A DNA stretch of 13,002 nucleotides from the NCBI GenBank assembly GCA_017959135.1, contig JAGDBH010000120.1, positions 1-13,002 of the forward strand, written 5' to 3'. The position numbers were made by a program, and so were the translations under genes. Below, one piece after another: positions 6,312 through 12,635 of this stretch. This stretch comes from Succinivibrio sp. GTDB taxonomy: Bacteria > Pseudomonadota > Gammaproteobacteria > Enterobacterales > Succinivibrionaceae. Numbering within the stretch: the stretch's first letter is position 1; every line of letters begins with the position of its first letter. The notes beneath the pieces were generated by a model. That model was not told the origin of the DNA, ran no database searches, and saw only the letters and a list, made by a program, of their open reading frames with translations.

Positions 6312-7673
6312 ATGAAACTTGAAAAAGTTCTTATAGCTAACCGCGGTGAGATCGCTTTACGTATTTTACGTGCTTGCCGTCAGTTAGGTTTAAAGACTGT
6401 TGCAGTTCATTCAACAGCCGATAGAGATCTGTTACATGTTAAGCTTGCAGATGAAGCTGTATGTATTGGACCAGCAGCTCCAAAGGATTCTTATTTAAAT
6501 ATTCCTTCAATCATTGCTGCTGCAGAAGCAACAGGTGCTAATGCAATTCACCCAGGTTATGGTTTCCTATCAGAAAATGCTGATTTCGCTGAAATGGTTG
6601 AGAAATCAGGCTTCGTTTTCATTGGACCAACTGCTGATACTATCCGCCTGATGGGCGATAAGGTATCTGCTAAGAAAGCTATGCAGAAGGCCGGTGTTCC
6701 TTGTGTTCCTGGTTCAGCAGGTGCATTAGGTGAGGATTTCGAAGAGAATCGTCAGCTGGCTAACAAGATTGGCTACCCAATTATCATTAAAGCTGCCGGT
6801 GGCGGTGGCGGCCGTGGTATGCGTGTTGTAAGATCAGACGCTGAGCTAGAGGAGTCAATTGCTCTGACTCGTCGTGAAGCAGACATGTTCTTCAACAATC
6901 CTGCCGTTTACATGGAGAAGTTCCTTGAGAACCCTCGTCACGTTGAGTTCCAGGTTCTTTCAGACGGTCAGGGACATGCTGTATACCTAGGCGAACGCGA
7001 TTGCTCAATGCAGCGTCGTAATCAGAAGGTTTTAGAAGAGGCTCCAGCACCATTCATTTCTGAAGAGCAGCGTAAGACTATCGGTTCTCGCTGTGCTCAG
7101 GCATGTATTGATATTGGTTACCGCGGAGCTGGTACTTTTGAGTTCCTATATGAAAACGGTGAGTTCTACTTCATTGAGATGAACACCCGTGTTCAGGTTG
7201 AGCACCCAATTACCGAAATGATTACCGGTGTTGATATCGTTCGTGAAATGATATCTGTATGTGCTGGTAACCCACTTTCAATTACTCAGGATGACGTAAA
7301 GATTAAAGGTCATGCATTCGAGTTCCGTATCAATGCAGAGGATCCTTCAAACTTTATGCCTTCTCCAGGTGAGATCAAGTATCTTCACGTACCTGGTGGT
7401 CCTGGTGTTCGTTGGGATAGCCATGTATATCAGGGCTATAAGGTTCCACCACACTATGACTCATTAGTTGGAAAGTTAATTGTTTTTGATGATACTCGTG
7501 AACAGGCTCGTGTTCGTGGCCTAGAGGCTCTTGATGAGCTAGTATTAGATGGAATTAAGACCAATATTCCTCTACACGAGGATTTACTGAATGATCCTGT
7601 TGAGATTAAGGGTGGCGCAAGCATCCATTATCTTGAGGAGAAATTAGAGGCTGCTAAGGCTTCAAAGAAGTAA
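6312..7673 (+). CDS. accC: Biotin carboxylase subunit of acetyl-CoA carboxylase
   Basis: ATP-dependent carboxylation of AccB-bound biotin; 453 residues against about 449 in E. coli. The N-terminal domain starts [15 protein letters not shown]. The ATP-grasp domain has the glycine-rich loop [12 protein letters not shown] near 160-171 and EEAPAPFI; the metal and catalytic segment [15 protein letters not shown] lies near 288-302. The C-terminal part includes RINAEDP and ends with [14 protein letters not shown]. All residues expected for catalysis appear present. It lies 22 bp after accB with a GAGAG ribosome binding site and shares the same biased codon use. The likely transcript end is in the gap that follows. 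Confidence 0.98.
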   Translation: MKLEKVLIANRGEIALRILRACRQLGLKTVAVHSTADRDLLHVKLADEAVCIGPAAPKDSYLNIPSIIAAAEATGANAIHPGYGFLSENADFAEMVEKSGFVFIGPTADTIRLMGDKVSAKKAMQKAGVPCVPGSAGALGEDFEENRQLANKIGYPIIIKAAGGGGGRGMRVVRSDAELEESIALTRREADMFFNNPAVYMEKFLENPRHVEFQVLSDGQGHAVYLGERDCSMQRRNQKVLEEAPAPFISEEQRKTIGSRCAQACIDIGYRGAGTFEFLYENGEFYFIEMNTRVQVEHPITEMITGVDIVREMISVCAGNPLSITQDDVKIKGHAFEFRINAEDPSNFMPSPGEIKYLHVPGGPGVRWDSHVYQGYKVPPHYDSLVGKLIVFDDTREQARVRGLEALDELVLDGIKTNIPLHEDLLNDPVEIKGGASIHYLEEKLEAAKASKK

Positions 7674-7691
7674 TCTTCATCAAAAATAGTA

Positions 7692-7729
7692 ATGCCCCCG
7701 GAAATTGATCACTTAGGTTTCCAGGGCAT
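7692..7729. terminator. Hairpin after accC, terminator candidate
   Basis: ATGCCC (7692-7697) pairs with GGGCAT (7724-7729); after a small CC/A internal loop GGAAA pairs with TTTCC. The stem begins 18 nt after the accC stop. On the plus strand there is no T-run after it, whereas on the minus strand TACTATTTTTG follows, so it may act better for minus-strand transcription. It overlaps the end of the transposase remnant and might be derived from the mobile element. Confidence 0.4.
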
Positions 7730-7927
7730 ACCTGCAGAATTTAAGGCTTGTCTTCTAAAATTATCTGGAGACAGGCCTTTTAACTTTTTACATACCCTAT
7801 CAGAGATATACCAGTTAAATCTCTTCTGGTACATTTTCAAATTTGTCTCGTTTCTATAATCCCTCAAACGACAATTCACATACTGCTTAATGCTGTCATT
7901 GTAAGGTACCAAAAATACGCTTATTAC
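7709..7927 (-). pseudogene. Remnant of an IS3-family (IS150-like) transposase, C-terminal tail
   Basis: A minus-strand reading frame of about 70 codons ends in WYISDRVCKKLKGLSP followed by DNFRRQAL, which resembles the extreme C terminus of IS3-family DDE transposases (typically YNxxRI..KLKGxSPVEYRxQ). Nothing upstream encodes the DDE core, the frame is closed by TAA just before 7928, and the only start codon is a TTG with no good ribosome binding site. I therefore read it as a fossil left after deletion, not a gene. No clear terminal inverted repeats or target-site duplication could be identified. It marks a past insertion at the end of the accC operon. Confidence 0.55.
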
Positions 7928-8080
7928 TTAATGGCAAACTCCTTGCCCTTTAATGATACATATTTAAATAACCTTTTGTATTTATAAAGAAAAAGGGTAT
8001 AAATCAATTTTGTTCGTATTATTTCGACACGGAAATAACCGCAAATGAACTGGCTAACATTGATTTAGACTTTGGACTTA
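7928..8080. other. Gap without a recognisable gene
   Basis: AT-rich spacer between the transposase remnant and the split YdgA-like gene. It holds a short perfect repeat GGCAA-N5-TTGCC at 7933-7947 and GGACTTA before the tandem ATG codons at 8081. No convincing promoter or RNA gene is visible. Confidence 0.4.
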
Positions 8081-8488
8081 ATGATGAATGGTTATCTGAA
8101 GCTTGGAGCTTGCTATATATTTGGTTTAGGTTTATGTGCAGCGATTACTGTAAATCTTCTGGCTCAGTTCCACGTCAAGGCAAATCTCTACGAAAATATC
8201 AAAAGAATGAATCTTGAAATTCAGAAAGAAGGTGTTTTGTTTGAAGACATTAACGTGATTTCCAGGCACGACAAAAAAAATGTAGCGAGGATTTCAATTA
8301 AAAACTTTTTACTTTTTTCGACCGGTTCTGTAGATATAGATAGTGCAATTTCCGCTCATAACCTTCTGCCTGATCATTTTGATTTCTACATCAACGGTTT
8401 TATTGGAGCAGGTATTACCTTCAAGAAAATAAAACCAAATCCTTATTATTTATCCAAAACAGAAAAAATCTCAGCAGACGTAATTTAA
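8081..8488 (+). CDS. N-terminal part of a split YdgA/DUF945-like protein (probable pseudogene)
   Basis: Starting at the tandem ATG codons (8081/8084; a TTG at 8072 is possible) this gives 135 residues. Residues 5-28 are a hydrophobic anchor (ACYIFGLGLCAAITVNLL), followed by a soluble, presumably periplasmic part with alternating beta-like hydrophobic residues (ARISIKNFLLFSTGSVDI, FDFYINGFIGAGITF). It ends at a TAA (8486-8488), after which the same frame stays open for 12 codons into the next piece. The anchor plus beta-rich body suggests the YdgA/DUF945 family of inner-membrane-anchored periplasmic proteins of unknown function, but I recognise this only weakly. Confidence 0.55.
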   Translation: MMNGYLKLGACYIFGLGLCAAITVNLLAQFHVKANLYENIKRMNLEIQKEGVLFEDINVISRHDKKNVARISIKNFLLFSTGSVDIDSAISAHNLLPDHFDFYINGFIGAGITFKKIKPNPYYLSKTEKISADVI

Positions 8489-8524
8489 GGTGAAATCAAA
8501 CTCAGTATTTCTGATTTAATAAAG

Positions 8525-9142
8525 ATGAACAGAAAATACTACAGTGAGCTGGTTGTTGCCGAGATTAAAACTCCAAAAGCAGAGTTTCTCTCAAAGAAAT
8601 TTCCTGAATATAACTCTGAACTATATGGCGTGACTTATGTTGCTCCTATTTCCACATTATCAAATTCAGGCAACAAATATCTTCCTATGGCTCCGGAACA
8701 TTCAGAACTGAAGATTGACACTCTGAGTTTCAAAACCGCCAGGGGCGATTTTGATTTGACCGAGGTGGATATATCACGAGGAATCAGAGAGGACAAACGT
8801 ACTCAGGAAATGAATGTCTTTAAATTCAAAGTTGCAAATGGACAGGGGAGTTTTTCTCTGTATGGATACAACGATAAGGTAAGAAATGACGAAACAATTG
8901 AGCATTATATGAATCGCATTAACGCTCGATATATTCTTAGCCTTGGTGGGGCTGCCTTTATGGAAAGTCCAACTCCTCTCTACAGAATGATGTTTGAAAA
9001 AGGCCTTCTTTCTTTATCTGATAACGGACAGAATCTGATGAGTAGAATTAACTTTGAAAAAGGCGAACCTACTTTCAACGGTCGACCTAAAGATGAACTC
9101 TTTGAAGTGCTTTCTAAAACTGAAAATGGATCAATACAGTAA
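8525..9142 (+). CDS. C-terminal part of the split YdgA/DUF945-like protein
   Basis: 205 residues in the same frame as the preceding piece. It has no signal peptide or membrane segment of its own and no ribosome binding site ahead of its ATG, which argues that it was once, or is by readthrough, translated as the continuation of the upstream piece. Visible blocks are LKIDTLSFKTARGDFDLTEV, VFKFKVANGQGSFSLYGYND and a C-terminal FEKGLLSLSDNGQ...INFEKGEPTFNGRP, which resembles the end of YdgA/DUF945 proteins (a repeated-strand domain closing with G-x-x-x-x-NG-K/R). Intact fusion length would be about 353 residues. Assignment is tentative; function is unknown in the family. Confidence 0.5.
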   Translation: MNRKYYSELVVAEIKTPKAEFLSKKFPEYNSELYGVTYVAPISTLSNSGNKYLPMAPEHSELKIDTLSFKTARGDFDLTEVDISRGIREDKRTQEMNVFKFKVANGQGSFSLYGYNDKVRNDETIEHYMNRINARYILSLGGAAFMESPTPLYRMMFEKGLLSLSDNGQNLMSRINFEKGEPTFNGRPKDELFEVLSKTENGSIQ

Positions 9143-9161
9143 ATAGTGATGAGCTTATGTT

Positions 9162-9197
9162 AGGCTACCTGTTAAGAATGTATTAAGCAGGCAGCCT
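9162..9197. terminator. Hairpin between convergent genes
   Basis: AGGCTACCTG (9162-9171) pairs with CAGGCAGCCT (9188-9197), nine of ten positions, around a 16-nt loop. It lies exactly between the plus-strand split gene (ends 9142) and the minus-strand dsbD (ends 9218), where a bidirectional terminator is expected. No T-run follows on either strand, so it is not a canonical intrinsic terminator. Confidence 0.45.
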
Positions 9198-9217
9198 TGC
9201 ACAAATGAATCGGAAGG

Positions 9218-10873
9218 TTAATCTGCAATTAGAGCTGTAATTTCCTCAAGATCCGGTGAACCGGTATATCTTCTGATAACCTTTCCTTCTTCATCTAAAA
9301 CCAGAAGAAATGGTACTCCAATTATATTGAAGTTCTTTGTCAGTTCCTTGTTTGCTTCAGTGTCAGGATCTGTTATATCAAAACGAATTCTGTTCATGTC
9401 TTTTGTAAGATCTAAAAATTCATCACTTGCATAAATAGTCCTATCAAGCTCATGACAGTTTGCACACCACTCTGCGGAGAATGTAACCAGAGTTTTCTTT
9501 CCGTTGTACTTGTTTAAATCAGCAATCTTATGGACGAGTGTGAAGTTTCTGTTGGTAACATGGGAAGTACCTGTATAAACTGCGGTATAAATTGCCCAGA
9601 AACATAAGAATGCTGCCATCAAGATATAGGATACCTTCTTGCTTCTGAACAGCACTCCTATAAAGTAGGCTCCACAGCTTGCGTAAACTGCAGGCTCAAT
9701 GTATCTGTTAAGATCTCCGAAAAGATGCTGACAGATATAGTAGGCTCCTAAAAATAGAGGAATTGCGAACAGTCTTCTGATTTGCTCGGTGTGATTTTTT
9801 AGTTTTGAAATATATTTTGAGCCGAAAAAGCCGATTACAAGCAGAGGAAGTCCCATTCCCAGACCAATGAACAGGAACATCAGAACTCCCTTTAGAATTG
9901 AATTGGAAGTAATGATGTAAACCAGAGCGCCTGCAAGTGGTGCACTGGTACAAGGTGTAGTAATCAGCGCTGACAGTGCGCCAAATATAAAAGCCTTGGC
10001 AATGGTTCCATCTTTCTGTCTGTTAATTGCAATCTGAAGTGAGTTGTTAAATAAAAGTGGTACCTTCAGATTGATAAAACCTGCACAGTCTAATGTGAAG
10101 ATAAGCAGAATTGAACTGAGAATAATGATTGAAACCGGATGCTGCAGTATTCCGTGAGCAGACACACCTATCTCGGCAAATACCAGTCCTAGCACACAGT
10201 AGGTTAGGGCAAGACCCAGAATGTAGCTGATATTCTGTTTTATCTTGTTTGCTGCTGATACGTATTTAGTGCCCATGATAGTTGCAGAGTAGATTGAGAG
10301 CAGAGGCAGTACGCATGGGGTCAGATCAAGTGCAACACCAAAGCACAGACACAAAAGCAGAATAATCAGAAAATTATCGTAACCGCTGAAGATTCCTTTT
10401 TCCTGATTTAGGTTTGAAGAAGGCAGCTTCTCGATATTTCCTTTGATGTCTTTTTCAAGGAAGATATCCTGTGTCTGGGTAGGATAGCAGATTCCCTGAC
10501 TGTCACAGCCTCTGTATCTGAATTGTATTGGGCTCCCTGCTTTTCCCTCAATCACCTGTGCGTTAAGTGAAACAGAATCCATATACACTTCATTTGTTCC
10601 GCTTGCATCTTCATGCATGATGCCATCAGGCAGCTTGTCAGAACTTATAAGAACATCATCAGCCTCAAATCCTATTGAATCCTTGTATATATATGATCCG
10701 TTTTTTATGAGGATGTTACATTTGATTAAATCATTGTTCAGCGAGCATTCTGCTGAGAATGGAAGGCCTTCCTGAGCTGTTGCCCCAAGAGCATACAGTT
10801 TGTCGAGGTTAATATCGGCAAACGAACTTAGTGAATAGAAAAAAGTAAGCAGTGTAATTAGAATTCTGAACAT
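9218..10873 (-). CDS. dsbD: Thiol:disulfide interchange protein DsbD
   Basis: Inner-membrane reductant conveyor that passes electrons from cytoplasmic thioredoxin to periplasmic disulfide proteins and cytochrome c maturation. At 551 residues it is close to E. coli DsbD (565). A signal peptide ends at SSFA (residue 19). The N-terminal domain carries YRGCDSQGICYP with the redox pair Cys123/Cys129. The membrane domain (about 165-435, roughly eight segments) has DLTPCVLP (Cys187) and TTPCTSAP (Cys308). The C-terminal thioredoxin-like domain has EWCANCHEL (Cys470/Cys473) and cis-Pro GVPFLLV (Pro521). All six functional cysteines are present, and Cys43 and Cys52 are extra. AAGGA lies ahead of the ATG. 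It appears monocistronic and divergent from the small membrane protein gene. Confidence 0.96.
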   Translation of the reverse strand: MFRILITLLTFFYSLSSFADINLDKLYALGATAQEGLPFSAECSLNNDLIKCNILIKNGSYIYKDSIGFEADDVLISSDKLPDGIMHEDASGTNEVYMDSVSLNAQVIEGKAGSPIQFRYRGCDSQGICYPTQTQDIFLEKDIKGNIEKLPSSNLNQEKGIFSGYDNFLIILLLCLCFGVALDLTPCVLPLLSIYSATIMGTKYVSAANKIKQNISYILGLALTYCVLGLVFAEIGVSAHGILQHPVSIIILSSILLIFTLDCAGFINLKVPLLFNNSLQIAINRQKDGTIAKAFIFGALSALITTPCTSAPLAGALVYIITSNSILKGVLMFLFIGLGMGLPLLVIGFFGSKYISKLKNHTEQIRRLFAIPLFLGAYYICQHLFGDLNRYIEPAVYASCGAYFIGVLFRSKKVSYILMAAFLCFWAIYTAVYTGTSHVTNRNFTLVHKIADLNKYNGKKTLVTFSAEWCANCHELDRTIYASDEFLDLTKDMNRIRFDITDPDTEANKELTKNFNIIGVPFLLVLDEEGKVIRRYTGSPDLEEITALIAD

Positions 10874-10890
10874 ATATCTTTCCTTGTATT

Positions 10891-10923
10891 AACTGAATCA
10901 TATCAAAATTTGAGTATTCAGTT
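10891..10923. promoter_or_regulatory. Nested inverted repeat between dsbD and the small membrane protein gene
   Basis: AACTGAAT (10891-10898) is perfectly inverted as ATTCAGTT (10916-10923). Inside it TCAAA-A-TTTGA (10903-10913) is a second perfect dyad, with almost the same centre. It lies 17 bp from the dsbD start codon within the 133-bp divergent gap, so it falls in the dsbD leader or promoter. It could be an operator or an RNA hairpin. Confidence 0.4.
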
Positions 10924-11006
10924 TCGTTAATTTAATGAGAAAAAATCAGAATTCCGCAAACGTCAACTAAACTTAAGGTATGAAGTGTATGTGAGTAGTA
11001 CGAATT

Positions 11007-11264
11007 ATGAATATTATAAAGGCATGCTGGCTTTTTATTAAAAGCTACTTTTCAAAGTTGTATGCGGTCTATTTTATAAGATGGCAGATTTCTACTGTTG
11101 TCATGATGCCGTTTATGTACGTCCTGGATAAACTTGGTCTTACTGTTATTCCAAATCTGATTATCGCTCAGACTATAGGTTCAATTATATTCTTCAGACT
11201 GGATAAACTGATCTTTAATTTCTTTGACAGGCTTCATCATAGAAAAAACAAGAGTGAATCGTAA
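11007..11264 (+). CDS. Small two-helix membrane protein, unknown function
   Basis: 85 residues with an amphipathic, basic-aromatic N-terminus (MNIIKACWLFIKSYFSKLY), then hydrophobic segments near 27-46 and 47-68, and a basic tail (DRLHHRKNKSES). Features RWQIST, PNLIIAQTIGSIIFFRLDKLIF suggest a genuine small inner-membrane protein with conserved Asp and Arg at helix ends; I recall similar small proteins in anaerobes but cannot name a function. The ribosome binding site is weak. It is divergent from dsbD and stands alone, with over 500 bp to the next longer gene. Confidence 0.6.
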   Translation: MNIIKACWLFIKSYFSKLYAVYFIRWQISTVVMMPFMYVLDKLGLTVIPNLIIAQTIGSIIFFRLDKLIFNFFDRLHHRKNKSES

Positions 11265-11494
11265 AAGTCAGTAACGAAATCTGTAATTCTCTGAATACTT
11301 CCTCGCCTTTGAAAATTGTAAAAAACTCGTCGCTTAAGACGATTTCTATCGCTCTTTTTGTATATATATTATTTCGATATAGATTTTTTCCTTTCATAAC
11401 AAAAACATATAACTGCATATAAAAAAATAGAATTGGCATTATTTAGAAAATATTCAGATAATAGGTTATACAAAAAAAGTGTTGCTTTAATAAA
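11265..11494. other. AT-rich gap; weak terminator candidate near 11327-11359
   Basis: No gene supported. TCGTC (11327-11331) pairs with GACGA (11338-11342) around GCTTAA, and CTCTTTTT follows about 10 nt later; this may end transcription of the small membrane protein gene, but the stem is short. The rest is AT-rich with several TATA-like strings and no clear promoter. Confidence 0.35.
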
Positions 11495-11517
11495 TAATTA
11501 GAAAGAAATTCTAATTA
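11495..11517. promoter_or_regulatory. 23-bp palindrome TAATTAGAA-N5-TTCTAATTA, probable operator
   Basis: Perfect 9-bp arms with a 5-bp spacer (AGAAA) lie 33 bp upstream of the short Cys-rich reading frame that precedes the NifX/NifB-like genes. A TTGCTT at 11482-11487 just upstream might serve as a -35 element, in which case the palindrome would cover the core promoter. The strength of the symmetry and its position in an otherwise gene-free region make it the best operator candidate for the right-hand cluster. The binding protein is unknown. Confidence 0.5.
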
Positions 11518-11550
11518 AAAATAGTAGTACCTAGAGAAGAGTATAAAAAC

Positions 11551-11691
11551 ATGCAAAAGTTCATTCAGTTATTTAACGGAATATCAGGCCGATCCCAGGC
11601 TGATTTATTCTTCCTGTCAGATGTAAATTCACTTCTTTTCTCTCATTTTGAAATGTGTAGATGCACTTGCATGTGTAAATGCAAGTGTTAG
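11551..11691 (+). CDS. 46-residue reading frame ending in alternating cysteines; leader peptide or Cys-rich peptide
   Basis: ATG at 11551 with GAGAAGAG about 8 nt upstream opens 46 codons that end CRCTCMCKCKC and a TAG, giving cysteines at 36, 38, 40, 42, 44 and 46, the last residue of the peptide. The preceding 35 residues are hydrophobic and uncharged-rich (FIQLFNGIS, DLFFLSDVNSLLF) with no cysteine. It lies 92 nt before the NifX-like gene, on the same strand and with no terminator seen between. Two roles are plausible: a cysteine-sensing leader peptide whose translation controls the genes behind it (polycysteine short frames are known to do this in mycobacteria), or a metal-binding or modified peptide with a leader and a Cys core. 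The repeated codons also lie in a perfect hairpin, so a non-coding origin of the pattern remains possible. Confidence 0.5.
   Translation: MQKFIQLFNGISGRSQADLFFLSDVNSLLFSHFEMCRCTCMCKCKC
11664..11687 (+). promoter_or_regulatory. Perfect 9-bp hairpin within the polycysteine codons
   Basis: CACTTGCAT (11664-11672) is exactly inverted as ATGCAAGTG (11679-11687) around GTGTAA. It covers the last cysteine codons of the short reading frame and ends just before its TAG. No T-run follows, so it is not an intrinsic terminator by itself. A ribosome on the Cys codons would prevent it from forming, which is the geometry of translation-coupled attenuation. Confidence 0.5.
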
Positions 11692-11696
11692 TCAAT

Positions 11697-11770
11697 AAAG
11701 CTTAATCACCTAGCTTTCAAAATAATTCTACTTTAAATCGTTTTTACATGTTAGTTCAGCTCAGGCTGGA
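11697..11770 (+). promoter_or_regulatory. Leader hairpins before the NifX-like gene
   Basis: Two further stems lie between the short frame and the NifX-like start: AAAGCT (11697-11702) with AGCTTT (11712-11717), and TTCAGC (11755-11760) with GCTGGA (11765-11770) around TCAG. The second abuts the strong ribosome binding site AGGGGG (11772-11777) and could influence its access. A TTTTT at 11741-11745 follows the first stem, but too far away for a good terminator. Confidence 0.3.
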
Positions 11771-11783
11771 CAGGGGGAATTTT

Positions 11784-12635
11784 ATGTCCTTTAAAATTGC
11801 AGTTGCAACTTCAGATGGAGTCAATATTGATACCGAATATTCAAAGGCTCCAAAGTTTTTAATTATCAATGTAGATGATGAAGGTAACTATCATAATGAA
11901 GGATATCTTCATAATTACAGCATAAGTGTCAATGGCTGTGGTTCCTGCGAAAGCTGCAAAAGTGGCTGTCAGGCTAATGAAGCTGAGTTCCTCTGGGAGT
12001 GCAGCTATGTTCTTGCAACCTCATTTTCACACCGTATTACAAAGCTCTTAAACCGTATCTATATTGATACTTTAGAGGTTAGGCTGACTATAGCTGAAGC
12101 TGTTCCAAAGGTTATTGCCTTTGAGAACCGCAGATCAAATTTTGGAAAAAATCTGAAGACTTCGGTATGGGTTCCTCCAAGAAACATAACTCATGACTAT
12201 GTTCCACAGGATGATTATTCAGCTGATGCTTCTGAGGAGCAGGTTGAGAATGCATCTCAGGCAGATCTGAATCTGAATTCAGAGCGAATCGGTAAAAACC
12301 GTGTTGCTTTTGCCAGTTCTGACGGCAAGGTAGTGAATAGACATTTTGGTCATGCCGATCCTTTCTATATATATGAACTTCATGACAATTTAGCTTATTT
12401 TGTCGAAAAACGTTCAGTTAACAGCTGCTGCAATGGTGGCGGACATACAATCGACTCATTTAACGCGGTTGCCTCTACTATAGCTGACTGTCGTGCAGTG
12501 GTTGTAGCAAAAATTGGTCAGGGCGCATCTTCATTCCTTGAAAACAAAGGCTTTGAAGTATTTGAAGCTCCATACCTTATCAGCAGAGTTCTGGACAAGA
12601 TCATCAAAGACAGATTACTGGAGTCTGCAGCATGA
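11784..12635 (+). CDS. Tandem NifX / NifB-C-terminal-like (dinitrogenase cofactor biosynthesis) protein
   Basis: The ATG at 11784 was chosen over 11748 because AGGGGG lies 6 nt upstream and the family sequence begins at once (FKIAVATSDGVNID). The 283 residues hold two related domains. Domain 1 (about 3-115) has TSDGVNIDTEYS and an unusual cluster Cys52, 55, 58 and 62 (CGSCESCKSGC). After an acidic linker (about 138-170), domain 2 (about 172-280) has RVAFASSDGKVVNRHFGHAD, then SCCNGGG and DCRAVVVAKIGQGAS, close to the NifX-like domain found at the C terminus of many NifB proteins. This family binds or carries iron-sulfur cofactor precursors such as NifB-co. It overlaps the NifB-like gene by ATGA, so the two are translationally coupled. 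Domain 1 lacks the HFG motif and may have a different metal role. Confidence 0.85.
   Translation: MSFKIAVATSDGVNIDTEYSKAPKFLIINVDDEGNYHNEGYLHNYSISVNGCGSCESCKSGCQANEAEFLWECSYVLATSFSHRITKLLNRIYIDTLEVRLTIAEAVPKVIAFENRRSNFGKNLKTSVWVPPRNITHDYVPQDDYSADASEEQVENASQADLNLNSERIGKNRVAFASSDGKVVNRHFGHADPFYIYELHDNLAYFVEKRSVNSCCNGGGHTIDSFNAVASTIADCRAVVVAKIGQGASSFLENKGFEVFEAPYLISRVLDKIIKDRLLESAA

Noticed and set aside
8023..8104. Plus-strand frame reading ANELANIDLDFGLNDEW before the split gene
   Set aside because: It looks protein-like but lacks a start with a ribosome binding site, and the frame continues out of step into the split gene and stops; perhaps a fossil, not supportable.
11215..11439. Minus-strand open frame of 74 codons
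   Set aside because: It overlaps the end of the small membrane protein gene, has no ribosome binding site and no recognisable domain; low-complexity AT-rich translation.
11748..11783. Earlier ATG for the NifX-like protein
   Set aside because: The 12 extra residues are unlike the family and the AGGGGG site serves the ATG at 11784.
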